64,000 bases of DNA from Roseomonas mucosa ATCC BAA-692 (GCF_000622225.1 NZ_JHWD01000010.1:124001-188000), one strand, 5' to 3'; positions 37,874 to 49,073 are shown, counted from the stretch's first letter. The notes: generated by a model not told the origin, from the sequence alone. Made by a program: numbers and translations.

Positions 37874-39123
37874 TCAGAAGACCGTGCCGTCGCTCCGCAC
37901 GTTCAGGGGCGGGGTGCCGCCGGGGCGCTTCTCGCGGGCGATGCGCCGGCCGGCGGCCCAGGTGCCGCCTTCCAGCACGCGGGCCAGGGGCATCTCCGCG
38001 GCGGTGAAGCCCAGCCGGTCGCGGACGCCCTCCGCCACCCGGTCCAGCAGCGCCACGGTCAGGGCGCGCCATTCCACGATGGCCTCATGCTCCACGGGCA
38101 GGGGATGCTCCGCCAGGGCGGGATCGCGCAGTTCCAGCACGCCGAGATCGAGGAACAGGCCGCCATTGCGGTATTCCGGCAGGCCGGTCAGCTCGTCGAG
38201 CCCGGTCACGCGCAGCCCGGCATCCTCCAGCGCCTCGATCAGCGAATAGCTGAGCCATTGCGAGAGCTTGTGGAAGGGCAGCAGGCCGGGCGCGGGCTCC
38301 TCCGGCGCGGCGAGGGGGTGCCGCCAGACATCGCCGAGATTCTCCCCGCCCAGGCTGAGCCGGGATGGCCAGATCGGCGCGAACCCCTCCAGCACCGCGG
38401 CCAGCACTACCCTGGCAGGCAGGGCGCCGGGCAGGGCACCCCCCCCGGCCTGTGCCGCCAGATGGTCGTAGAGGCGCCCGATCCGGGCCTGGGGGCCGAA
38501 GATGTCCGGCCGGGCGCGCAGCGCGGCGCCCAGCGCCCGCATCAGCGCGGCGCGGCCCTCCAGCCCTTCCAGCGGATTGCCCGGCCCCACCTGGAAGGCG
38601 GCGCCGAGCGAGGCGGCGTCGATCCGCGACAGGCCCTCCGCATCGGCGCGCAACGGATGCGTCGGATCGCCCGAGAAGAGCCCGGTGGCGAAGGCATGGA
38701 GGCTGGCCACGGCCAGGCCCTCGGAGCGGGCGATACGCTGCCCGTCCTCGGTGAAGGCCCAGTCCGGCCCGGCCCCGGCGTCGAGCAGCACGCTGACGAC
38801 GCAGAGATCGAAGCGGATGCGGGCGACCTCCTCGCCGGACTGGTCCTCCAGCATCCGGGCGAGCGCGCCCCAGCGGTCGCGCCCGCCGGCGGCGAAATGC
38901 CGCCAGCGCGCATGATAGGGGATGGCGAGGTCCGGGTAGTTGTCGCGGATCACCGCCGCGACATAGTCCGCCGCCACGTCCAGCCGTTCCGGGTGCAGCC
39001 GGAAATGCGGCAGGGCGTCACGCTCCGCCAGCGCCAGCATGGCGTGAGCCCGCCGCCGGATCGTCGCCGGGTCGCGCAGCAGGGCGAGCTGCGCGGCGGT
39101 CTCCGCCCTGTCCTCCGCCGCGC

Positions 39124-39127
<4 letters not shown>
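37874..39127 (-). CDS. URC4/Urg3-type DUF1688 protein (uracil catabolism)
   Basis: A 417-residue soluble protein of the DUF1688 family. Recognisable parts are [89 protein letters not shown] and [16 protein letters not shown]4 of Lachancea kluyveri is required to use uracil as nitrogen source, but its exact reaction was not settled in the work I know. The GTG start overlaps the stop of the URC1-type gene by four bases, so the two are translationally coupled. Confidence 0.88.
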
Positions 39128-40440
<1,313 letters not shown>

Positions 40441-40578
40441 CGCGCGGAGCCTCCCCGGCGGGCCGGTTCCTTCCAGGGCCGGGCTTGCCGGGACGAGGGG
40501 ATCTGCACGATGCGCTGGATCATCCGGAAGGGCTCCATGGCGAGGATGGCCGCTCAAGTCCGGGAGGCTATGGTGACC

Positions 40579-40594
40579 TTGACCGATCGGTCAA
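40579..40594. promoter_or_regulatory. RutR-like operator, perfect 16-bp palindrome
   Basis: TTGACCGATCGGTCAA is fully palindromic and has the architecture of the E. coli RutR site (TTGACC-N4-GGTCAA; consensus TTGACCANNTGGTCAA). It lies between the divergent URC operon (start 40440) and the RutR-like regulator (start 40638), where it could control both. Confidence 0.85.
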
Positions 40595-40637
40595 CTTGCA
40601 AGATGGGCACGGATCGGTCGTCCTCCAGGGGATCGGG

Positions 40638-41369
40638 ATGGTGAAGCACGCGGAAACGGCAGGCGCTGGCGCCGGAGACGGCAAGCCTGCCTCTCGGAAG
40701 GGCAGACGCGAGGCGCTGCGGGCGCAGATCCTGCGCGCGGCGGAACCTGTCTTCGCGGAAGCGGGTTTTGCCGGGGCCAGCATGTCCGGCCTCGCCGAGG
40801 CGGCCGGCCTGCCCAAGGCCAATCTCCACTACTATTTCGGCACCAAGGAAGGGCTCTACCGCGCGGTGCTGGACGACATCCTGGCGCTCTGGCTTTCCGC
40901 GACCGACGACATCCGCCCGGACAGCGATCCCGCCACGGCACTCACCGCCTATATCCGCGCCAAGATGCGCCATTCGCGCCTGCGGCCGCACGCCTCCCGC
41001 GTCTTCGCCAACGAGGTGCTGCACGGGGCACCCCAGCTGCACGGCTTCTTCGCGCGGGATCTCAGGGAGCTGGTGGAGCGGAAGGCGGAGGTGATGGAGG
41101 GATGGATCGCCGCCGGGCTGATGCGCCCGATCGACCCGCGGCACCTCTTCTTCTCCCTCTGGGCCATGACCCAGACCTATGCGGACTTCGCGTCGCAGAT
41201 CGCGCCGGTGCTGGGCATCGCGGAGATGGACGAACGGGCCTGCGCAGAGGGCGAGGACACCATCCTCCGCCTGGTCCTCGGCGCCTGCCTGCCTGACGTG
41301 GGGGGAATGACTCCAGGGCGAGAAAGCCACAGGGGCGCCGGAACGTTCACGAAAAGAACAAATGGTTAA
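40638..41369 (+). CDS. TetR-family regulator, RutR-like
   Basis: A 243-residue repressor-type protein. The N-terminal HTH reads AEPVFAEAGFAGASMSGLAEAAGLPKANLHYYFGTKEGLYRAVLDDIL. The ligand domain strongly resembles RutR: RAKMRHSRLRPHASRVFANEVLHGAPQL, GWIAAGLMRPIDPRHLFFSLWAMTQTYADFASQI. RutR binds uracil or thymine and is released from DNA. Here the gene is divergent from the URC operon with a RutR-like palindrome in between, so uracil-responsive control is likely. ATG 40638 was chosen because the palindrome lies upstream of it. Confidence 0.9.
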   Translation: MVKHAETAGAGAGDGKPASRKGRREALRAQILRAAEPVFAEAGFAGASMSGLAEAAGLPKANLHYYFGTKEGLYRAVLDDILALWLSATDDIRPDSDPATALTAYIRAKMRHSRLRPHASRVFANEVLHGAPQLHGFFARDLRELVERKAEVMEGWIAAGLMRPIDPRHLFFSLWAMTQTYADFASQIAPVLGIAEMDERACAEGEDTILRLVLGACLPDVGGMTPGRESHRGAGTFTKRTNG

Positions 41370-41404
41370 TACAACCTTTGCGATGCATTAGGTCAGGTGA
41401 TACA

Positions 41405-41431
41405 CCCAAGGATATGACAAAAATCCTTGGG
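41405..41431 (+). promoter_or_regulatory. hairpin overlapping the SD of the endoglucanase gene
   Basis: CCCAAGGAT (41405-41413) and ATCCTTGGG (41423-41431) are perfect 9-bp complements around ATGACAAAA. The right arm covers part of the SD GGGAG (41429-41433), so the folded RNA would limit translation. The sequence around it is unusually AT-rich for this window. Confidence 0.6.
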
Positions 41432-41438
41432 AGCCGCC

Positions 41439-42554
41439 TTGGCGAGCAAGATAACGCGAAGGAAAACTATCTGGGCGATAGGTTCTTTCGGTGTTTCGCG
41501 TAGAGCGGGGGCTGCTTCCCCGCGCCGTCTCTCATCCGGCGATTTCGCATCCGGGTGGCACGCCTTCGCGCGGCATTTCCTGACGGCCGAGGGCCGGGTG
41601 GTCGATACGGGAAACGGCGGCATCACCCATTCCGAGGGGCAGGGCTGGGCGATGCTCTTCGCCCTACAGGCCGGCGACCGGACGCGCTTCGAACGAATCG
41701 CCGACTGGACGCGTGAGAACCTCCGCCGCACATCGGACGGCCTGCACGCCTGGCGCGGCAAGGGCAGCGACGGCAGCGAGGACCTCAACAACGCCACGGA
41801 TGGCGACCTGTTCATCGCCACGGCGCTGATCCTGGCCGGCGAGCAATGGGGACGGCCGGAATGGCGGGTGGGCGGCCTCGCCACCGCGCAAGGCATCCTC
41901 CGGATGCTGCCGCGCCGGGTCGGCGGGCGGCTCGTCCTGCTGCCGGGCCTGCAAGGCTTCGAGCGGAGTGGAGAGGTTGTCGTGAACCCCTCCTACTACG
42001 CCTTTCCGATGATGCGCGTTCTGGCCCGGGCGCTGCCCGACCCGCTCTGGCTCGACCTGGCCACGGATGGGCTGGCCCTGCTGCGGGATTCCTGTTTCGG
42101 CCCCTATGGCCTGCCCGCCGACTGGGTGGCGGTGTCCCGGGCGGATGGGGGCGTGACGCTGGCGGAAGGCTGGCCGGCGCGCTTTTCCTACGATGCCGTC
42201 CGGGTGCCGCTCTGGCTCGGCTGGGCCGGGCTGGTGGACGAGCCGGGGCTGCGCGGCCCGGCATCCTTCTGGGCCGATGCGCCACGCCCGCCGCCTGCCT
42301 GGGTGGACCTGCGGAACGCGGAAGCGGCGCCGGTCCCGGCGCTGCCAGGGATGGCGGCGGTGGCCGGGCTGGCGATGCGCCGTGCCGGCATGGCCCCGGC
42401 GGCCAGCCGCCCGGAAGGCGCCTCCCGCTCACCTCTGCGGGAAAGCATCCCCCCCGCACCTCTCCCCGCGCCTCTCCCCGCGCCCCTCTGGGACGACACC
42501 TACTACTCGGCGGCGCTGAGCCTGCTCGTCGCCCTGGCGGACCGCCCGGCATGA
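41439..42554 (+). CDS. GH8 endo-beta-1,4-glucanase of the cellulose cluster (BcsZ/CMCax type)
   Basis: A 371-residue glycoside hydrolase family 8 enzyme that cuts beta-1,4-glucan, needed for orderly cellulose export in known clusters. The general acid Glu is in THSEGQGWAML (about residue 65) and the second acidic motif is NNATDGDLFIATALI (about 119). The N-terminus (KITRRKTIWAIGSFGVSRRAGAASP) looks like a Tat or Sec export signal. TTG 41439 follows GGGAG by five bases; TTG 41427 is an alternative. A proline-rich tail precedes the last helix, DDTYYSAALSLLVALA. Confidence 0.88.
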   Translation: MASKITRRKTIWAIGSFGVSRRAGAASPRRLSSGDFASGWHAFARHFLTAEGRVVDTGNGGITHSEGQGWAMLFALQAGDRTRFERIADWTRENLRRTSDGLHAWRGKGSDGSEDLNNATDGDLFIATALILAGEQWGRPEWRVGGLATAQGILRMLPRRVGGRLVLLPGLQGFERSGEVVVNPSYYAFPMMRVLARALPDPLWLDLATDGLALLRDSCFGPYGLPADWVAVSRADGGVTLAEGWPARFSYDAVRVPLWLGWAGLVDEPGLRGPASFWADAPRPPPAWVDLRNAEAAPVPALPGMAAVAGLAMRRAGMAPAASRPEGASRSPLRESIPPAPLPAPLPAPLWDDTYYSAALSLLVALADRPA

Positions 42555-42620
42555 GCGTGCCGGAGCGTTCCCTCATCCCTTGCACTGCACATGGCCCAAG
42601 CCGGTCGGGAGGCGCCTCGC

Positions 42621-43703
42621 ATGGATGGCAAGTCTGATGTGTTGCGTGTGGCGGAAGCCCTGGGCGCGACGACCCTGAGATACCGGAACTTCAGCAACGA
42701 GGCCGTGCGGCGCGATCCGCCGCCCCGGCCGGCGCCGGATGAGGCACCCTCGCCGCCCGATGCCGCGCCGGTTGCCGTCCCGCCGCCGACGGCCATGGCT
42801 CCTCCGGCGGCGATGCAGGCTCCCGTCCCGCCTTCAGGCCCGGCGTCCATGCCGCATCCCGCGCAGGGGTCCGCACAGGGGCCCGCACAGTGGCCCGCAC
42901 AGTGGCCCGCCCCAGGCCAGGGCCAGGCCCCAGGTCAGGCCCCCGGCCATGGCGGCATACCCTTCCCACCGCCGGCCGCCGGCCCGCCGCAGAACGCGCC
43001 GCCGCCTTTCGCGCCGGCACAGGCATCCTGGCCTCCCCCGGCGATGCCCCAGAGCAGTTTTCCGGGTGGCTTCCAGGCAAGCCACCCGACCTGGTCCGCC
43101 TCCGCGCCGCTCCCGGTCGTGCCCTGGGACGCGCTGCGGCCTCCGGTCCATCCTGCCCCGCAGCCTGCTGCCCCAAAGGCGGAATATCCCATGCCCCATT
43201 CGCCGCAGGCCGCCCCGGCGCCGCACTGGCCGCCCGCCGCTCCGTCCGGCAGCGCCGCATGGCCGTCGGAGCAGGGCACCGGACAGCCGGGCCATGGCTA
43301 TCCGCCGCCATTCCCGGGCACCGGCTTCGCCCCGTCCCAGCCGGGATTTCCGCCCCCGGTGGCGAATGCCCACCCGCTGGCGCCTCCCTCATACCCGGCC
43401 CCGTCCGGCTGGCCGGATTCCACCCGCAACACGCCAGCCGCATCCTGGCCGCCGCCTTCCGCCATGCCCCCCTCCATCCCGCCGGGCCCCGCGCCCGCGG
43501 CCTCCGGTCATCCGGGACCCGCGCAGCCGCCGCCGCGTGCCGCCGAGATGGATTTCGCGCTCCTCGCCGCCGTGGACCATGCCATGGCGGACCTGCGTGC
43601 CGCGGTGAACGCGCCGCAGCCGGCCGCCGGCAGCCTTTCGGAGCTGCTGCGCGGCATCGCCAACGCGACGACGCCCTCTCCCTTCTCTCCGGACCAAAGG
43701 TAG
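42621..43703 (+). CDS. proline-rich cellulose biosynthesis accessory protein (BcsR/BcsP-like N-terminus)
   Basis: A 360-residue protein, mostly disordered and rich in Pro, Ala, Gly and Gln, with no membrane segment. The first 30 residues (SDVLRVAEALGATTLRYRNFSNEAVRR) fit the short BcsR/BcsP pattern of a hydrophobic helix, then a (D/R)Y and (D/N)(I/F)S motif. The last about 60 residues form a helical end: MDFALLAAVDHAMADLRAAV...LSELLRGIANA. GGGAGG is eight bases before ATG 42621. Position before bcsQ supports a role in the synthase complex; the family assignment is tentative. Confidence 0.7.
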   Translation: MDGKSDVLRVAEALGATTLRYRNFSNEAVRRDPPPRPAPDEAPSPPDAAPVAVPPPTAMAPPAAMQAPVPPSGPASMPHPAQGSAQGPAQWPAQWPAPGQGQAPGQAPGHGGIPFPPPAAGPPQNAPPPFAPAQASWPPPAMPQSSFPGGFQASHPTWSASAPLPVVPWDALRPPVHPAPQPAAPKAEYPMPHSPQAAPAPHWPPAAPSGSAAWPSEQGTGQPGHGYPPPFPGTGFAPSQPGFPPPVANAHPLAPPSYPAPSGWPDSTRNTPAASWPPPSAMPPSIPPGPAPAASGHPGPAQPPPRAAEMDFALLAAVDHAMADLRAAVNAPQPAAGSLSELLRGIANATTPSPFSPDQR

Positions 43704-43710
43704 GCCCAGC

Positions 43711-44511
43711 GTGCCGCTGATCTGCATGGCATCGCCGAAGGGCGGGGTGGGCAAGACCACCCTGGCGGCGAACATCGCCCACAGCCTCTCCCGGGCCGGG
43801 CGCCGAGTCCTGGTCATGGATTTCGATCCGCAGAACGCGCTGCGGCTGCACTTCGGCCTGTCCCTCGGCGACCAGCTCGGCTGGGCCTCGGGCATGCCCG
43901 ACCGGCCCGACTGGCACCGGGCGCTGCGGCAGACCGCCTCGGGGGTCGCGCTGCTGCCCTTCGGGATGATCGACCTCGCGCGGGCGCTGGCGCTGGACGG
44001 ACTGCTCGGCCAACAGCCGGAACTGCTGCTCGGTCCCATGCGGGCCATGCTGGCCGACGAGACCCTGCTCATCATCGCCGACCTGCCGCCCGGTCCCTCC
44101 CGCAGCCTGGCCCTGCTGGCGCCGCTGGCGAACCTCGTGGTCTGCGTCCTCAAGGCAGAGGCGATGAGTGCCGCCCTGATGCCGGAGGTCGAGAGCGGCC
44201 GCTTCGCCGGCATCGGCATGGGCACCGTCGATACGCATCGGCTGCGGGTGGTGATCAACGAGGTGGACCTGCAGTTGCGCCTGTCCCGGGCCGCGGCGGA
44301 GGCGGTGGCGCGCCATGCCGGCTGGCGTCTGCTGGGCGCGGTGAGCCGGGACGAGGCGGTGATGGAAAGCCTCGCCTGCCAGCGCCTCGTGGCCGACCAG
44401 GCGCCGCAGTCGCGCGCCGCAACCGACCTGCGGGAGGTGGCGGGGGCGATCGCCGCCTGCGTCCCCGTCCAGCAGCAGCCCGTGCCCGTCAGCATGTGGG
44501 GGGGACGATGA
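43711..44511 (+). CDS. bcsQ: cellulose biosynthesis ATPase BcsQ (MinD/ParA-like)
   Basis: A SIMIBI-class ATPase of 266 residues that in enterobacteria binds the cellulose synthase cytoplasmic side and affects its polar placement. The deviant Walker A MASPKGGVGKTTLAANIAHSLS and the switch MDFDPQNALRLHFGL are complete, with IADLPPGPSRS for Walker B. GTG 43711 starts seven bases after the preceding stop, and its own stop overlaps bcsAB as ATGA. Confidence 0.92.
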   Translation: MPLICMASPKGGVGKTTLAANIAHSLSRAGRRVLVMDFDPQNALRLHFGLSLGDQLGWASGMPDRPDWHRALRQTASGVALLPFGMIDLARALALDGLLGQQPELLLGPMRAMLADETLLIIADLPPGPSRSLALLAPLANLVVCVLKAEAMSAALMPEVESGRFAGIGMGTVDTHRLRVVINEVDLQLRLSRAAAEAVARHAGWRLLGAVSRDEAVMESLACQRLVADQAPQSRAATDLREVAGAIAACVPVQQQPVPVSMWGGR

Positions 44512-47500
44512 CCCGTCTCGCGCAATTCTTCGAACGCCTCTCGCGCGGCCGTGCCGGGGCGCTCCTGCTCACGGCGGCGGGGCTGCTGCTCGCCATGCCC
44601 TTCGTGGTGGCGCCGCTGGAGGCACAGCAGCAGACCTGGCTGGCGGTCGCCTGTTTCCTCGTCTTCCTGCTGGCCTCGCGCCTGAAGGGGCGGGGGGCGA
44701 ACTTCTTCCTGGTCATGCTCTCGGTGCTGATCTCGGCGCGCTACCTGTACTGGCGCCTGACCGACACGCTCGACTTCTCGGGCTTCTGGGCGCCCCTGCT
44801 GGGCATGGGCCTGCTGCTGGCCGAGCTCTACGCGGTGATCGCGCTGCTGCTCGCCTATCTCCAGTCGATCTGGCCATTGGAGCGCAAGCCGGTGCCGCTG
44901 CCGGAGGACCCGGCGGAATGGCCCGTGCTCGACATCTTCATCCCGACCTACAACGAGCCGCTCTCGGTGGTGAAGCCATCCGTCTTCGGTGCGCTGGCGA
45001 TGGACTGGCCGAAGGACAAGATGAACGTCTACATCCTCGACGACGGGCGGCGCGAGGAGTTCCGTGCCTTCGCCGAGGATATCGGCTGCGGCTACATGAT
45101 CCGCCCCGACAACAAGGGCGCCAAGGCCGGCAACATCAACCATGCCCTGACCAAGACGAATGGCGAGTTCGTCGTCATCTTCGACTGCGACCACGTGCCG
45201 GTACGCGCCTTCCCGCAGATGACGCTGGGCTGGATGCTGCGCGACCCGAAGATCGGCATGCTGCAGACGCCGCACCACTTCTACAGCCCCGATCCCTTCG
45301 AGCGGAATCTGGCTTCCGGCCTGCGCGTGCCGAACGAGGGGCTGCTGTTCTACGGGCTCATCCAGCAGGGCAACGACCTGTGGAACGCGACCTTCTTCTG
45401 CGGCTCCTGCGCCGTGCTGCGGCGGACGGCGCTGGAGGAAGTGGGCGGCGTGCCGCACCAGACGGTGACGGAGGACTGCCACTGCTCGCTGAAGATGCAG
45501 CGGCGCGGCTGGCGCACCGCCTATATCCGCCTGCCGCTGGCGGCGGGGCTGGCGACCGAGCGCCTGGCCCTGCATATCGGCCAGCGCATGCGCTGGGCAC
45601 GCGGCATGATCCAGATCTTCCGCGTGGACAACCCGTTCCTTGGCGGTGGGCGCCTGAACTGGACGCAGAAGTTCTGCTACGTCTCCTCGATGTGGCACTT
45701 CATGTTCCCGCTGCCACGCTTCGTCTTCCTGACCTCGCCGCTGGCCTTCCTGATCTTCGGGCAGAACCTGATCGCGGCCTCGCCCCTGGCCATCGCCGCC
45801 TATGCCGGACCGCATGTGATCCATGCCGTGGCCACCAACAGCCGCCTGCAGGGCTCGGTGCGGCATTCCTTCTGGTCGGAGATCTACGAGACCGTGCTGA
45901 CCCTCTGGCTGCTGCCGGTCATGCTGGCGACGCTGCTCGACCCCAAGAAAGGCAAGTTCAACGTCACCGACAAGGGCGGCGTGCTGGACGAGGGCTTCTT
46001 CGATGTGCGCGCCGTGTATCCCAATGCCGTGCTGGCGCTGGTGATGTTCGGCGGCCTGGTCCTCGGCATCTGGGGGCTGCTGAGCAGCGGAACGGGCACG
46101 CTGGCCTTCCAGGCCTATGCGCTGAACACGCTCTGGCTGTCGCTGTCGCTCTTCATCGTGCTGGCCGGGATCGCGGTCGGGCGCGAGCGGCGGCAGGTGC
46201 GCGAACGCTCCCGGGTCGCCGCGCGGCTGCCGGCCTCGGTGATGCTGCCGGACGGCCGGGTGCTGGAGGGGCACAGCGTGGACCTCTCGCTGGGCGGCGC
46301 GGCGATCGAGGCCGCGGCGCCGGACAACCTCGCCCCGGACCAGGCGCTGGTCGTGGAACTGGCGGTGGGCCCGGACCGCGTCGCCCTGCCAGCCCAGGTG
46401 ATGCGTTGGCAGAACAACAAGCTCCAGCTCCGCTTCACGCCGCAGAGCCTGCGCGACGAGGGCAACATCACCCGCGTCGTGCTCGGCCGCGCGGATAGCT
46501 GGGTGCACTGGGACCACGTGCGCCGCGACCGCCCGATGCGCGCGCTCTACGAGGTCGGCGTCAGCATCCGCGGGCTGTTCCGCGGCGACAGCCAGCTTTC
46601 CCTGCGGCGCAACCGCCGTCCGGTGCCGGGCGGCAAGGCCCGCCCGTCGCACGCGCAGAGCGCCGCCGTGCTGCTCGGGCTGGGCCTCGGCCTCGGCCTG
46701 GGCGTGAGCGCGGCGGCGGCCCAGCCCGCGACCCCGGCGCCGCGCCCGGTCGCGAGGCAGGCGGTGCCCGCACCGGCAACGGCTCCGGCATGGGCGCCCC
46801 CGCCCCAGTCCGACCAGCCCGCGGCGGCCGAGCCTCCGGCCGCGGCCCCTGCGCCGGGGCAGGCGCCGACCCCGGCGGCGACCCAGGGCGCGCCGGGCGC
46901 CACCCCCGGCACGTCGGTTCCGGCCGCCGCGTCCCAGGGGCGGGTGCTGCGACGCACGCTGCGCGACCTCGGCCTGCAATCCCCGATGCAGCTCCGCGGC
47001 CTGACGGACCTCCAGGGCATCCTCTTCGGAGTGCGGGAGGACGAGGTGGTGACGGGTGCGAAGCTCGTGCTTCGCGGTGCCACCAGCCCGGCCCTGATCC
47101 CGGAACTGTCGCAGATCGCGATGACGCTGAACGAGCAGTTCGTCGGCGCCATCACGCCGGAGCGTGCGCGGCCCAGCTTCGGACCGCTGGAGTTCCCCAT
47201 CAACCCGGTCTTCTTCGCCGATACCAACCGGCTGAACTTCCGCTTCACCGGCCGCTATGCCGCGGAATGCAACGATCCGCTCTCGGGGCTGCTCTGGTCC
47301 ACCATCTCGGACCAGTCCGTGCTGGAACTGACCACCGAGCGCCTGGCCATGCCGCGCGACCTGGCACGGCTGCCGGCGCCCTTCTTCGACCGGGTGCAGC
47401 TGCGCGTGCCGCTGGTCCTGCCCTTCGTGGTGGCGGCCGATGCCAGCAACGACGTGGCGCGCGCGGCGCTGATCGCCTCCTCCTGGTTCGCGGTGCAGGC

Positions 47501-49073
47501 GGATTACCGCGGCGCCAGCTTCCCGGCCTCCAGCGCCCCGCCGACCCGGGGCAATGGCGTGGTGGTGGCGGTGGGCGCGGATTCCGTGCCCGGCGTGGCG
47601 CTGCCCCGCTTCGAGGGGCCGACCCTGGCGCTGGTGCCCAACCCCACCGACCCGGAGTCGACCCTTCTGGTCATCGGCGGCCGCACCGGGGCCGAGGCCG
47701 TCGCCGCGGCGCAGGCGCTCGCCGTGTCGAGCCAGGGGCTGTCGGGCGAGGCCTCCCTGGTCTCGGCGCCCGACATCCCGGCACGCCAGCCCTATGACGC
47801 GCCGCGCTGGATCCGTACGGAGCGGCCGGTGCGCTTCGGCGAGCTGGTGGACCCCTCGGAGCTCCAGTCCTACGGCTTCGCGCCCGGCAACATCGCCGTG
47901 CCCTTCCGGACCGCGCCCGACGTCTATACCTGGCGGCAGCGATCCATCCCGGTGGACCTTTTCTTCCGCGCCCCGCCGGGGCCGGTGACGGATCTCCAGG
48001 TCTCCCGCCTCGATGTCTCGCTGAACGGCAACTACCTGAAATCCCTGCCGCTGCGCGAGGGCGACCCGGCCTGGCCATGGAGCTGGGTGGCGCGGCAACT
48101 GGGCGTGGGCCTCGGCGACGACCGTGGCACCGGTTCGGCCGGGCTGCCGTCCTACCTGATCTTCGGGCTGAACAACCTGCAGATGCGCTTCGACATGCGG
48201 CCGCTGAACCGGGGCGACTGCACCGCCATCCCGGGCGACATCCGCGCCTCGATCGACCCGGACAGCACGATCGACCTGTCGCGCTCCTACCGCTTCACCG
48301 CCCTGCCGAACCTCGCCTTCTTCGCGGGCTCCGGCTTCCCCTACACCAAGCTCGCGGATCTTTCCGATACGGCGCTGGTGCTGCCGGACCGCCCGACCTC
48401 GCTGGAACTCTCCCACGCGATGGGGCTGATCGGACGGCTGGCGGCCAATACCGGCCTGCCGGCCCTGCGCCTGGCCATCGCCCATTCCAGCACCCTGGAC
48501 AGCGTGGCGGACCGCAACCTGCTGGTGGTCGGCTCGCTCAACCGCGTGCCGGCGCTGGCGCGCCTGCTCCGGGACAGCCCGGTCCGGCTGGACGGCAACC
48601 GCCTCCAGGTTTCGCTGCCAAGCCCGATGGAGAACTTCCGCAACTTCTTCCTGTCGGATGACCGGCTGCGCGACCGGACACGGCTGAACGCCGTCGTGTC
48701 CGGGCCGGGCGACGGCCAGGGCATCATGATCGGCACCGGAAGCCCGCTCCAGTCGGGACGGACGCTGGTGGCGGTCACCGGCACCACGCCGCAGGGCGTC
48801 GAGGCCATGCTGAACGCGCTGAGCGACCCGGACCAGCTGCCGCGCATCCAGGGCGACGTGGCCTGGCTGTCCGGCGGGCGGGTCGAATCCTACCGCATCA
48901 GCCCGACCTATTCGGTGGGCAGCCTGCCGGTCTGGCTTTGGCCGCAGCTCTACCTCGGCAACCGGCCGGACATGGTTCTGCTCCTGGTGGTCGGTGCGGC
49001 GCTGCTGCTGGCCGCCCCGTCCTACTGGATCATCCGGCGGCGCGTCGCGGCCCGCCTCAGGGCCCAGATCTGA
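44508..49073 (+). CDS. bcsAB: fused cellulose synthase BcsA-BcsB
   Basis: A single 1521-residue chain containing the UDP-glucose glucosyltransferase BcsA and the periplasmic subunit BcsB. BcsA part (1 to about 710): membrane helices; catalytic GT2 motifs at about 140 (IFIPTYNEP), 178 (LDDGRR), 225 (FDCDHVP), 320 (VTEDCH) and 358 (QRMRWARGM); a PilZ c-di-GMP site with RRQVR near 561 and DLSLGG near 590. Residues about 718-740 are hydrophobic (VLLGLGLGLGLGVSAAAAQ) and resemble the old BcsB signal peptide. BcsB follows with a proline-rich linker and ends in a membrane anchor (about 1488-1514). Such fusions are known from acetic acid bacteria. Confidence 0.96.
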   Translation: MTRLAQFFERLSRGRAGALLLTAAGLLLAMPFVVAPLEAQQQTWLAVACFLVFLLASRLKGRGANFFLVMLSVLISARYLYWRLTDTLDFSGFWAPLLGMGLLLAELYAVIALLLAYLQSIWPLERKPVPLPEDPAEWPVLDIFIPTYNEPLSVVKPSVFGALAMDWPKDKMNVYILDDGRREEFRAFAEDIGCGYMIRPDNKGAKAGNINHALTKTNGEFVVIFDCDHVPVRAFPQMTLGWMLRDPKIGMLQTPHHFYSPDPFERNLASGLRVPNEGLLFYGLIQQGNDLWNATFFCGSCAVLRRTALEEVGGVPHQTVTEDCHCSLKMQRRGWRTAYIRLPLAAGLATERLALHIGQRMRWARGMIQIFRVDNPFLGGGRLNWTQKFCYVSSMWHFMFPLPRFVFLTSPLAFLIFGQNLIAASPLAIAAYAGPHVIHAVATNSRLQGSVRHSFWSEIYETVLTLWLLPVMLATLLDPKKGKFNVTDKGGVLDEGFFDVRAVYPNAVLALVMFGGLVLGIWGLLSSGTGTLAFQAYALNTLWLSLSLFIVLAGIAVGRERRQVRERSRVAARLPASVMLPDGRVLEGHSVDLSLGGAAIEAAAPDNLAPDQALVVELAVGPDRVALPAQVMRWQNNKLQLRFTPQSLRDEGNITRVVLGRADSWVHWDHVRRDRPMRALYEVGVSIRGLFRGDSQLSLRRNRRPVPGGKARPSHAQSAAVLLGLGLGLGLGVSAAAAQPATPAPRPVARQAVPAPATAPAWAPPPQSDQPAAAEPPAAAPAPGQAPTPAATQGAPGATPGTSVPAAASQGRVLRRTLRDLGLQSPMQLRGLTDLQGILFGVREDEVVTGAKLVLRGATSPALIPELSQIAMTLNEQFVGAITPERARPSFGPLEFPINPVFFADTNRLNFRFTGRYAAECNDPLSGLLWSTISDQSVLELTTERLAMPRDLARLPAPFFDRVQLRVPLVLPFVVAADASNDVARAALIASSWFAVQADYRGASFPASSAPPTRGNGVVVAVGADSVPGVALPRFEGPTLALVPNPTDPESTLLVIGGRTGAEAVAAAQALAVSSQGLSGEASLVSAPDIPARQPYDAPRWIRTERPVRFGELVDPSELQSYGFAPGNIAVPFRTAPDVYTWRQRSIPVDLFFRAPPGPVTDLQVSRLDVSLNGNYLKSLPLREGDPAWPWSWVARQLGVGLGDDRGTGSAGLPSYLIFGLNNLQMRFDMRPLNRGDCTAIPGDIRASIDPDSTIDLSRSYRFTALPNLAFFAGSGFPYTKLADLSDTALVLPDRPTSLELSHAMGLIGRLAANTGLPALRLAIAHSSTLDSVADRNLLVVGSLNRVPALARLLRDSPVRLDGNRLQVSLPSPMENFRNFFLSDDRLRDRTRLNAVVSGPGDGQGIMIGTGSPLQSGRTLVAVTGTTPQGVEAMLNALSDPDQLPRIQGDVAWLSGGRVESYRISPTYSVGSLPVWLWPQLYLGNRPDMVLLLVVGAALLLAAPSYWIIRRRVAARLRAQI

